In this document: one piece after another, positions 1-6,214 of the stretch
Layout: each line of letters begins with the position of its first letter
How positions within the stretch are numbered: position 1 is the first letter of the stretch
Assembly (NCBI GenBank): GCA_002390745.1
Contig: DGQK01000030.1
Span: forward strand, 139,165 to 149,487
DNA length: 10,323 nucleotides
Origin: Bacteroidetes bacterium UBA4416
GTDB taxonomy: Bacteria > Bacteroidota > Bacteroidia > B-17B0 > Aurantibacillaceae
Direction: 5' to 3'
The notes under the pieces: generated by a model
Told to the model about the DNA's origin: nothing
Databases searched by the model: none
Seen by the model: only the letters and a program-made list of their open reading frames with translations
Translations under genes and position numbers: made by a program

Positions 1-1720
1 CGCTCAGGTTATCGAGATCATCGCCATTGAGGTTAATGTAGATCTGCGATGATACCCGGCCGTTGAGCTGGCTCGTCGCAAAATTCGTTTTGGCAAGGTC
101 GAAATTGTTGATGGTGGAAATAAAGTCGAAGCGTGGGAGCTTGTTATTAAAATCGACGGTTCCGTTGAAATCGAAATTGGCGCTGCTGTCCTTGCTCACC
201 AGCTGCCCCTTGAAGATCTTTTTCTGGAATTCTCCGTCGATCTTCAGGTTATCGTACCTGTAATTGTTGTAGGTGATAGACTGCACGACACCATCAAAAC
301 GTGTATCAAGCTCATCCAGGGTAAGTCCCTGGCCCGTGATCTTCGCATTCAGCGAAATCGGCCCTACGATGTTCGACTTTGTGAAAATCTTTGAGAAATC
401 GAAATTGGTGGTTGCCACTGAACCGGAATATTTCACCGGCTTACCGGCCACGGTATTGTTCACCTGGAGATCGGTTTTGATGCTGCCGATGTCGGTTCTG
501 AAGGTTCCGTAAGTAGCAAAGTTGTGAATGAAGCCATCGAATTTCCCTCTGTAACTTATCACACCGAGCCGGCTGATGTTATCGGGCAGTTCAAGATACG
601 TCGGCTTATCGAAAGGCGGAAGCGGCACCTTTTCGAGATCAGATCTGGAAGTCGCTAAGCGTTCAGCATCAAAATGGATGTAGGACTTATCGATGTCGGG
701 CAGGCCGGTAATGCTCAGGTCTCCTTTGAATTGCGTATGCTCCCTGTAACGCAGCTCCATATTGGAGCCGCTGAGGTCGTTGACGAAGCCCCGCACTTTT
801 CCCTTCAGGTAAATGCCTTCATTAAAATCATTGAGCTCTTCGGCAAAATAGGCAATGTCTTTGAAGCTTACATACGTACTGTCGGTAAGCCTTCCCCTGA
901 TATACATCTTGTTGATGAAATCGTAATAGTCTTCCCAGGTTGTGTGATTGAAGCTGAAATTTCCATGAACGATGCTATTAGGTGTTTTGAGGTAAATGCT
1001 GTCGCACCTGAGCAAGGTGGGAGCTACCGTGGCTTTGGTGGTGAGGTTTTCCAGCACGATACCGCATTGCTCTACGGCCCTCAGGTTGGTGATCCGGGCA
1101 AAGATGCTGTCGCCGCGAAAATCAATATCGGATATGCGCCCGTGTACCTTCGATACGTGGATATTGTTGTAATTCATATTTCGCACCACCTTGTCGGTGT
1201 CGCGCATCAGGCGGTAGGTGAAATCCACATTGTTCAAAGACAGCGCGCCGTAGGTAATTTTCCAGGGAGAGCTGCTGGTATCTTTCGGGCCGGCGGGCCC
1301 TGAGTCGAAGTAATCCGCCAGAAACTGAAAATTCCAGTCGGGCTCGCCTTTGTATTTGATCAGTTTCACCTTCACGTCCTTGAGGCTGGCCTCATCCAGA
1401 TCGAGCTTTGTATGCTTGTAACTGAAATGCTTTACGGTAACGGTGATGTTCCTGCCACTCACCAGCGTATCGTGGTGCTGGTCTTCCACAAAGACATCCT
1501 CGAGCGTAACGTTTTTCACGAGTGAGAATTTCAGCTTTCCGATCTCGACGCGTGACCCGAGCTCGCTGCTGAGATAGGCTGTGACCCTTTGTGCAGCCCA
1601 GGTCTGAAACGTTTCCGTTTGCAGGGCTAAAAACAGGGCAGCGCTCACAATGACGAGAAACAGGATCAAAAACACTAGTGTTTTCCCTAATATTCTCGTA
1701 ATTTTGCGGAGCATTTTCAT
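1..1720 (-). CDS. tamB: TamB-like translocation/assembly module protein (AsmA superfamily), 5' part only
   Basis: The reading frame is open on the minus strand from ATG at 1720 to the left edge, giving about 573 residues without a stop. The protein starts with a short basic segment (MKMLRKITRILGK) followed by one membrane anchor at about residues 13-34 (LVFLILFLVIVSAALFLAL). After it comes the AsmA/TamB pattern: an amphipathic helix (WAAQRVTAYLSSELGSRVEI), then 'GKLKFSLVKNVTLEDVFVED' and long beta-rich repetitive sequence. TamB-family proteins are inner-membrane-anchored, periplasm-spanning proteins linked to outer-membrane biogenesis or lipid transport. In Bacteroidota they usually exceed 1,300 residues, so the diagnostic C-terminal TamB domain must lie outside the window. 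The gene is divergent from tsaD. TamB is the preferred call over a generic AsmA-like protein because of this neighbour and the Bacteroidota-like N-terminus, but without the C-terminus it is not proven. Confidence 0.8.
   Translation of the reverse strand, partial: MKMLRKITRILGKTLVFLILFLVIVSAALFLALQTETFQTWAAQRVTAYLSSELGSRVEIGKLKFSLVKNVTLEDVFVEDQHHDTLVSGRNITVTVKHFSYKHTKLDLDEASLKDVKVKLIKYKGEPDWNFQFLADYFDSGPAGPKDTSSSPWKITYGALSLNNVDFTYRLMRDTDKVVRNMNYNNIHVSKVHGRISDIDFRGDSIFARITNLRAVEQCGIVLENLTTKATVAPTLLRCDSIYLKTPNSIVHGNFSFNHTTWEDYYDFINKMYIRGRLTDSTYVSFKDIAYFAEELNDFNEGIYLKGKVRGFVNDLSGSNMELRYREHTQFKGDLSITGLPDIDKSYIHFDAERLATSRSDLEKVPLPPFDKPTYLELPDNISRLGVISYRGKFDGFIHNFATYGTFRTDIGSIKTDLQVNNTVAGKPVKYSGSVATTNFDFSKIFTKSNIVGPISLNAKITGQGLTLDELDTRFDGVVQSITYNNYRYDNLKIDGEFQKKIFKGQLVSKDSSANFDFNGTVDFNNKLPRFDFISTINNFDLAKTNFATSQLNGRVSSQIYINLNGDDLDNLS
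1669..1684. repeat. Perfect 16-bp palindrome (possible operator) within the tamB start region
   Basis: AAAACACTAGTGTTTT is its own reverse complement over all 16 bases. It lies within the membrane-anchor codons of tamB and just upstream of a TAATTTTG promoter element facing tsaD, so it covers the expected -33 region of that promoter. A dimeric regulator could bind here, but no known operator is matched, and a chance palindrome in coding DNA cannot be excluded. Confidence 0.4.
1699..1706 (+). promoter_or_regulatory. Putative Bacteroidota -7 element for tsaD
   Basis: TAATTTTG matches the Bacteroidota consensus TAnnTTTG exactly. Transcription would start near 1713, leaving a leader of about 22 or 43 nt before the two candidate tsaD starts. 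No convincing TTTG -33 element is seen at 18-21 nt upstream; AGTG, part of the 16-bp palindrome, occupies that place. The element lies inside the first codons of the divergent tamB gene. Confidence 0.45.
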
Positions 1721-1755
1721 CGACTATAAAAATAATGAATAATACTGAGGATATT

Positions 1756-2835
1756 ATGATTTTGGGGATAGAATCAAGCTGCGACGACACGTCCTGCGCT
1801 GTTCTGAAAAACAATATCATCTTATCCAACGTTACCGCCAACCAGAGCATCCACAGGCAATACGGCGGTGTTATTCCTGAGCTTGCGAGCAGGGATCACG
1901 AAAAGAACATGATCCCGGTGATTGATGCGGCGTTAAAAAATGCTAAAGTCAATCTCTCTGAGCTTAGTGCCATCGCAGTTACACGCGGCCCTGGCCTCAG
2001 CGGAAGTTTACTCGTAGGGCTATCTACTGCAAAATCCTTATCGCTTGCACTGGGAATTCCACTCATCGAAGTGAACCACATGCAGGGACATATCCTGGCG
2101 CATTTCATACGGGAAGCAAAAGACATAAGGCACAGGGCACAAGACAATGGGCAACTGACAGCAGACAACAAACCAGAAACAACGGACAATGCCCTGCACG
2201 CAGTTCCTTCTTTTCCTTTTCTCTGTCTGACGGTAAGCGGCGGACATACCCAGATCGTAAAGGTCAGCGCTCCGCTTGCGTTTGAATTGCTGGCCGAAAC
2301 AGAAGACGATGCCGTGGGCGAAGCGTTTGACAAAGCTGCGAAGATCCTCGGACTGCCTTACCCGGGCGGACCGCTGATCGACAAGTATGCGCAATCCGGA
2401 GATGCCTCGAAGTATAAATTTCCGACACCCAGATTAGCGAATTCTAATTACAGCTTTAGCGGTGTGAAGACTGCGTTCCTGTATTTTATCCAGGAGCAAA
2501 CAGCCCTCAACCCCGACTTTGTAAAAGACCATCTCCCGGATATTTGCGCATCTTACCAGGCTCATCTCATCAACTACCTGCTGAAAAATCTGCTGGCTGT
2601 GGCCAAAGAAACCGGCATCAGACACATTGCCATTGCGGGCGGTGTTTCCGCCAATTCGGAGCTAAGGGCCAGGCTGCAGGAGCTGGGCTGCAAACACCAA
2701 TGGCATACTTATATCCCGAAGTTTGAATACTGCACGGATAATGCTGCCATGATCGCCATGACGGGTTATTTCAAATTCCTTGAAAAAGAATTCTGTGGCC
2801 TGGATGCCGTACCTCTGGCGAGGTACAGCATATAA
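1756..2835 (+). CDS. tsaD: tRNA N6-adenosine threonylcarbamoyltransferase TsaD (Kae1/Qri7 family)
   Basis: TsaD transfers the threonylcarbamoyl group from threonylcarbamoyl-AMP to A37 of ANN-decoding tRNAs, working with TsaB and TsaE in the cytoplasm. Counting from Met at 1756 (359 aa), the family signature MILGIESSCDDTS opens the protein. The metal-binding HMQGH motif is at 107-112 (H108, H112), SGGHTQ at about 161-166, GEAFDKAAK at about 188-196, AGGVSAN at 294-300, and CTDNAAM with the metal-ligand Asp at about 328. I prefer 1756 because homologs begin only a few residues before ILGIESSCD and GAGG lies 5 nt upstream; an in-frame ATG at 1735 would add seven residues (MNNTEDI). The segment at about 122-152 is longer than usual and low in complexity (see the repeat entry). 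The gene converges on the PhnA-family gene with a 13-bp gap and no visible terminator hairpin. Confidence 0.96.
   Translation: MILGIESSCDDTSCAVLKNNIILSNVTANQSIHRQYGGVIPELASRDHEKNMIPVIDAALKNAKVNLSELSAIAVTRGPGLSGSLLVGLSTAKSLSLALGIPLIEVNHMQGHILAHFIREAKDIRHRAQDNGQLTADNKPETTDNALHAVPSFPFLCLTVSGGHTQIVKVSAPLAFELLAETEDDAVGEAFDKAAKILGLPYPGGPLIDKYAQSGDASKYKFPTPRLANSNYSFSGVKTAFLYFIQEQTALNPDFVKDHLPDICASYQAHLINYLLKNLLAVAKETGIRHIAIAGGVSANSELRARLQELGCKHQWHTYIPKFEYCTDNAAMIAMTGYFKFLEKEFCGLDAVPLARYSI
2119..2208 (+). repeat. Low-complexity in-frame insertion in tsaD, resembling a dispersed repeat
   Basis: Between HILAHFIREA and FPFLCLTVSGGH the gene holds about 30 codons rich in Asp, Asn, Gln, Thr and Lys (for example QDNGQLTADNKPETTDN). 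The DNA is a run of related short units built on GACAA; GACAATG occurs at 2143-2149 and 2185-2191. From memory, E. coli TsaD has about 20 residues between the metal-binding GH and SGGH, against 48 here. The insertion keeps the frame. It is read as a translated copy of a short purine-rich repeat of the kind found between genes in some Bacteroidota; that origin is inference. Confidence 0.5.
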
Positions 2836-2848
2836 GCCTTCGTTTCGT

Positions 2849-3406
2849 TTATCCTTTTTTGACAAATTTGGTCAGGATCACAATGGTCTGCTCATTGATC
2901 TTTCCTTCAATCTGACCAGTGTTATCCGGGACCAGCCTGATGCGTTTAACGACTGTTCCTTTGGAGGCCGTAAAATTTGTTCCCTTAACGTTTAGGGCCT
3001 GGGTCAGAACAACATTGTCGCCATTTGCCAGCTCATTTCCGAAGGCATCCTTGTGCACTTCCTGCTTTTCAAAGGCGCTCAGGGCCCATTGTACGATGGT
3101 TTCATCAATGTCGATACCCGAGAGCAAACTATCGGCCCATGCCTCGTCTTTGTATTGATGGAGGATCCTGTAGCTTAATGCCTGCACTGCTGGTTCAGGG
3201 CTCCAGATGCTGCCTTCTACGCAACGCCAGTAAAAGCCTTCCTTGTCTTTATCCAATTTTTCCGCGCACACCGGGCAAATGGCCACCATGTCCTCGTTCT
3301 TCTCTCCTGATCTGGGAGTAACGGTATATTCCTGGTTCGCTTCATTTGTGTTGCACAATTCGCACATTCCCTGGTTCCTGTCTTTTAATTCCTGGCTTAA
3401 ATTCAT
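2849..3406 (-). CDS. phnA: PhnA/YjdM-family zinc-ribbon protein
   Basis: This 185-aa protein has an N-terminal zinc ribbon with paired cysteines CELC (C15, C18) and CPVC (C44, C47). The C-terminal part, from about residue 116, carries the PhnA domain: DAFGNELANGD, then VKGTNFTASKGTVVKRIRLV and a closing FVKK. The family was named for the E. coli phn region, but the E. coli protein (YjdM) is not needed for phosphonate use and its role is unknown, so no phosphonatase activity should be inferred. Between the two domains is a helical segment (about 50-115) rich in acidic and aromatic residues, which makes the protein longer than the roughly 110-aa E. coli form. It lies downstream of the antiporter-like gene on the same strand but after a 192-bp gap, so it probably has its own promoter. 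Confidence 0.88.
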   Translation of the reverse strand: MNLSQELKDRNQGMCELCNTNEANQEYTVTPRSGEKNEDMVAICPVCAEKLDKDKEGFYWRCVEGSIWSPEPAVQALSYRILHQYKDEAWADSLLSGIDIDETIVQWALSAFEKQEVHKDAFGNELANGDNVVLTQALNVKGTNFTASKGTVVKRIRLVPDNTGQIEGKINEQTIVILTKFVKKG

Positions 3407-3598
3407 GTTATTCTAAGATTAATGATTACTTACTTCTAAAAAATATATAAAACGTTCTGCATCCAAAAACCGGCATAAAAGTATTGATTTATTTCAGATA
3501 AGAGGTCTTTCACATAGTTTCATAACTCTGCTAATGTCAATTCCGTTCATTTGTACAGCCATTCACCGCTCACCTGGTTCTATTAATTCACAACACAT
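3407..3598. other. 192-bp intergenic region upstream of the PhnA-family gene
   Basis: This AT-rich stretch separates the antiporter-like gene from the PhnA-family gene, both on the minus strand. On the minus strand it contains TATATTTT near 3443-3450, one base off TAnnTTTG, with TTTG about 16 nt upstream. This is a weak candidate promoter for the PhnA-family gene. I see no clear hairpin followed by a T-run that would end the upstream operon. A 22-codon minus-strand reading frame at 3494-3562 has no supporting feature. Confidence 0.35.
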
Positions 3599-5011
3599 TT
3601 ATGCCATTAAACCTGTAACATAGGGCATATAAAAATTACTACCGATGATCAGGAGGACCGAAATAACAAAGGTCAGCAGCATCGACACCGGAATCCTCCT
3701 GGGGCTGAAAGCGGGATCCTTGCGTTTAAAGGCATTCATGACCGGGCCGATGATGTAGAACAGGTTTATGACGGAGCCGATGGCTAAAAAAGCAGCGGAA
3801 GCATAATAGTGCGAATGCCATTCCTCAATCAACATAAGGTCTTTGCTATAGTAGCCTGCCAAAAACGGAAACCCTGTTATGGATAAACCGCAGATCGCAA
3901 TCACCAAAGCAATAAACCTGGTATGGGGCATTAGTTTTCCGATTTCGCGGACAGATGTGAGGTGATAGATGCTGTTGTAAAAGCCTGCCACATAGAACAG
4001 GCATGACTTGGCGATAGCATGGGTGACGATATGCAGCATGGCTGCCATGATGCCGGTTTTTGTTCCGATAAGGATCGCTAAAATGATATACGACAATTGC
4101 CCGACGGTGCTGAATGCAAAGCGTTGTTTTAAATCGTCTACGGCCAATGCCCTATAGGCGGTATAAACCGCAGTAAAACCGCAGAGGTACACCAGCCAGC
4201 CTCCTGTGAGGAAATGGGAAGTTAAAAGATGGGTGTAGTCCAAACCGAAAATATAAACTGCAATTTTTATCAGGGCAATTGAACCGGTCTTGACGGTTGC
4301 GACGCTATGGATCAATGCGCTTACAGGAGCGGGCGCCGGATTGGTATTGGGTAGCCAGGAGGAAAAGGGGAACACCGAATTTTTGGAAATGCCAAGCACA
4401 AACATGAAAAGCAAAATACCTCCTAAAGCGGGATGGATGTGCATGCTGCCAAATGTCGCTGAGCCGTCAAAGGAGCCATGACCGATCAGGTGCTCCGTGA
4501 TCAGGATAGCCGGCAGGAACAGAAACAGAGAGGGCCATACCGTTTGCTTTAAGAACCCTTTCCCGGAACTCAGGGCAACCTTGTTGCCCCTGAACGTAAT
4601 TAAGGGATAAGACAGCGGGATGCCCAGGAAATAAAACACAAACAGGCTTACCATATTGCCGGCACAGGCATTTAATACCACAACGCTTAAGAGGATATTC
4701 AGGTAAACAAAAAAAACGGTTTTCTTTTCCTGGAATTGGTATTTTGAAAATTCATAGCTGTAAATGATCGAGATGAGCCAGGTGCAGCTTATCAGCATCA
4801 GAAAGATGCGGGAAAACCTGTCGACGCTGATGCTTAACCCGGTTTGCGGAATGGAGAATTTCACATGAAGCTCCATGGTGAATGCCGCCCAAATGGCAAT
4901 CATGGCCAGGAGCAAGGAGCCGGCGTAAAAGAGGTTCCTGCTGTAGGTTTTCAACGGCAAAAAAAACAATGCTACCAGGGGTGCCAGCAATATGATTAAA
5001 AAATTGGTCAT
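3599..5011 (-). CDS. Complex I / Mrp antiporter-like membrane subunit (proton-conducting transporter family), orphan
   Basis: This 470-aa, roughly 14-helix protein belongs to the NuoL/NuoM/MrpD/HyfB/DabB family, whose members move H+ or Na+ across the membrane as part of larger complexes. Residues equivalent to the family's ion path are visible: K210 (GISKNSVFPF, TM7), SWLPN at 218-222, H235 (SALIHS), K241 (VKTG), H327/H331/K335 (LHIVTHAIAKSCLF) and K390 (GYYSKD, TM12). DLKQRFAFSTVGQLSY at 293-308 is also typical. The conserved TM5 glutamate (WEL in relatives) seems to be replaced: VFYFLGIPLSYPL at 125-137 has Phe128 there. The length suits MrpD/NuoM and is shorter than NuoL or HyfB. The start overlaps the 89-aa gene by ATGA (5008-5011), suggesting translational coupling. 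No genes for a complete complex I, Mrp, hydrogenase or DabA partner are in view, so its complex is unknown. Confidence 0.85.
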   Translation of the reverse strand: MTNFLIILLAPLVALFFLPLKTYSRNLFYAGSLLLAMIAIWAAFTMELHVKFSIPQTGLSISVDRFSRIFLMLISCTWLISIIYSYEFSKYQFQEKKTVFFVYLNILLSVVVLNACAGNMVSLFVFYFLGIPLSYPLITFRGNKVALSSGKGFLKQTVWPSLFLFLPAILITEHLIGHGSFDGSATFGSMHIHPALGGILLFMFVLGISKNSVFPFSSWLPNTNPAPAPVSALIHSVATVKTGSIALIKIAVYIFGLDYTHLLTSHFLTGGWLVYLCGFTAVYTAYRALAVDDLKQRFAFSTVGQLSYIILAILIGTKTGIMAAMLHIVTHAIAKSCLFYVAGFYNSIYHLTSVREIGKLMPHTRFIALVIAICGLSITGFPFLAGYYSKDLMLIEEWHSHYYASAAFLAIGSVINLFYIIGPVMNAFKRKDPAFSPRRIPVSMLLTFVISVLLIIGSNFYMPYVTGLMA

Positions 5012-5277
5012 GTGTTGACGCAGATAAAATCCGGCTGAATGCCCCGCCTCAAAATCCGTAGCGCTTCTTTGATATTCGCCTGCTCTTTTGCGCAGTGGTC
5101 CAGTCTTAGTTGAAAAAGCATATCCGACTCAAGGAGCGAAATGGCCTGCCTGATCCGTTTTGTCGAAAACCCTGCCCGAATGGAGCACTGAATGGCGTCA
5201 TGCAGCAGCTTCCCGATCAGATCCAGGCTTTCGGCCCCCGTAACGCGCTCCAATATGTTAATGCGTAATTGCAGCAT
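5008..5277 (-). CDS. Hypothetical 89-aa helical protein, coupled to the antiporter-like gene
   Basis: I do not recognise this family. The sequence is soluble-looking and predicted largely alpha-helical, with no signal peptide or membrane segment. It has alternating hydrophobic and charged positions (LDLIGKLLHDAIQCSIRAGF, then IRQAISLLESDMLFQLRLD) and two cysteines before the tail (C31, C62) plus one close to the end. Its stop codon overlaps the start of the antiporter-like gene as ATGA, and its start lies 13 bp after the microprotein stop. This tight packing and the size suggest a small accessory or assembly subunit for the membrane protein, which is inference from position only. The reading frame fills the space exactly between its neighbours, which supports it being a real gene. 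Confidence 0.7.
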   Translation of the reverse strand: MLQLRINILERVTGAESLDLIGKLLHDAIQCSIRAGFSTKRIRQAISLLESDMLFQLRLDHCAKEQANIKEALRILRRGIQPDFICVNT

Positions 5278-5290
5278 GCCGTAATAAGCA

Positions 5291-5392
5291 TCAAAGAATG
5301 AAAATGGCCGCCAGTATCATGATAACGATAATAACCAGGTATTGCCAGAAGTCCACAAAATAGTTTGCGTATTTTTTATAAAGATCTTTCAT
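5291..5392 (-). CDS. Single-pass membrane microprotein, 33 aa
   Basis: An ATG at 5392 opens a 33-codon frame ending in TGA at 5291-5293. It begins with a charged, aromatic segment (MKDLYKKYANYFVDFWQ) and ends in an uninterrupted hydrophobic stretch (YLVIIVIMILAAIFIL), giving one membrane helix with a short basic N-terminus. It lies 27 bp after the spermidine-synthase-like gene and 13 bp before the 89-aa gene, in the same direction, and fills an otherwise empty 142-bp gap. No Shine-Dalgarno is visible, as at many starts in this window. The layout recalls tiny subunits of respiratory complexes (for example CydX or CcoQ), but there is no sequence match to these. It could serve as a small subunit of the downstream antiporter-like protein; that is inference. 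Confidence 0.6.
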   Translation of the reverse strand: MKDLYKKYANYFVDFWQYLVIIVIMILAAIFIL

Positions 5393-5419
5393 CACGAATT
5401 AAATTACATCAGGTGTGCC

Positions 5420-6187
5420 TCATGCGACCTTAGCACTTAATTGACCGGACAAGCCAGCCGGCTTTTCGCGCGAGGTATCTTTTTCATCCGGTTCCCTGAT
5501 AATGCCGGTATTAAAGTACAAAAGACTGTTCTCAGATTGATTTGCTTCTACCTTGATCACTTTGTAGCCGGGAAATAAGCGTCCGAACGTTTCTGACAAT
5601 TCCATAAACTCGGATTTATGTTCACGCTCCTCTGTCATTTTATTATAAATAACACAAGAGGCATCGGATGAAATACGCCTTAAATGGGTTAAAAATCCGG
5701 AAGAAGCAAATATCCCGGGAACAATGGCATCAATAAACAGGTCCACAATCACCAGGTCATAGCTGTCGCGGCTTGTACATACAAAATCAAAAGCATCCGC
5801 CTCTACGATGGTCAGGTCCCGGTAATGGTCGATATTAAAATACCTGGTCGCCAGGTCAATCACCACAGGGTCTTTTTCGACAGCAGTAATGGGGGCTGTG
5901 ATGTTATACGTATTCCGCAGCAGGGATACGATGCTCCCGCCTCCCATACCAAGTATCAGGATGTTTTCAAAATGGTACTTCCCGACATGCATCTGCCTGA
6001 AAAGGCCATCAAAGATGGCATGCAGGCTGCCAAAGGAATAGTTGGCATTCCGGCTGTTGAGGTGGTATTTTCCTTTGTAGCGTGTAATCTCAAGAAAGGG
6101 AGTTACGTCGCCATCTACGGCCTCAACCACAAGCGGATAAAAAAAGCTGAGGATATGTTTTAGGCGTGTTATTTTTTTTTCTTTCAT
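5420..6187 (-). CDS. Spermidine-synthase-fold, SAM-binding protein (probably not a true spermidine synthase)
   Basis: This 255-aa protein has the Rossmann core of the spermidine synthase/class I methyltransferase group: ILGMGGGSIVSLL at 78-90 (nucleotide loop), AVEKDPVVIDLA at 102-113 with acidic E104, VEADAFDFV at 128-136 and YDLVIVDLF at 143-151. True aminopropyltransferases have a DSTDP-like gate after the last strand and an N-terminal LDG...ERDEF..YHE substrate segment. Here the first is DLFID and the second is absent (YHLNSRNANYSFGSLHAIFDG instead). A polyamine product is therefore doubtful, and an unassigned SAM-dependent transferase is more likely. The last 25 residues are charged and probably disordered. 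Codons 3-6 contain a run of nine A (6172-6180). The gene lies 27 bp after the methyltransferase and 27 bp before the microprotein. Confidence 0.75.
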   Translation of the reverse strand: MKEKKITRLKHILSFFYPLVVEAVDGDVTPFLEITRYKGKYHLNSRNANYSFGSLHAIFDGLFRQMHVGKYHFENILILGMGGGSIVSLLRNTYNITAPITAVEKDPVVIDLATRYFNIDHYRDLTIVEADAFDFVCTSRDSYDLVIVDLFIDAIVPGIFASSGFLTHLRRISSDASCVIYNKMTEEREHKSEFMELSETFGRLFPGYKVIKVEANQSENSLLYFNTGIIREPDEKDTSREKPAGLSGQLSAKVA

Positions 6188-6214
6188 CGATACGTGTTAT
6201 GAATTCAGCTATGC

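Noticed and set aside
674..1303. A 209-codon plus-strand reading frame
   Set aside because: It lies antisense within tamB. Its translation has no recognisable domain, and the minus-strand frame across the same bases reads continuously as a membrane-anchored AsmA/TamB protein.
1392..1850. A 152-codon minus-strand frame crossing the tamB/tsaD boundary
   Set aside because: It overlaps both well-supported genes in another frame, and its product has no family features.
1896..2394. Two minus-strand frames (145 and 118 codons) opposite tsaD
   Set aside because: TsaD is certain here, and the antisense translations are cysteine- and serine-rich nonsense without motifs.
2836..2860. Intrinsic terminator after tsaD at the T-run 2855-2860
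   Set aside because: The T-run is not preceded by an inverted repeat and lies within the last codons of the convergent PhnA-family gene.
3494..3562. A 22-codon minus-strand frame in the gap before the PhnA-family gene
   Set aside because: It has no membrane segment, motif or convincing ribosome site, and a frame of this length is expected by chance.
3599..5011. Assignment as a true complex I subunit (nuoL or nuoM)
   Set aside because: No other nuo genes are nearby, the length is shorter than NuoL, and a conserved TM5 glutamate seems absent, so only the family-level call is justified.
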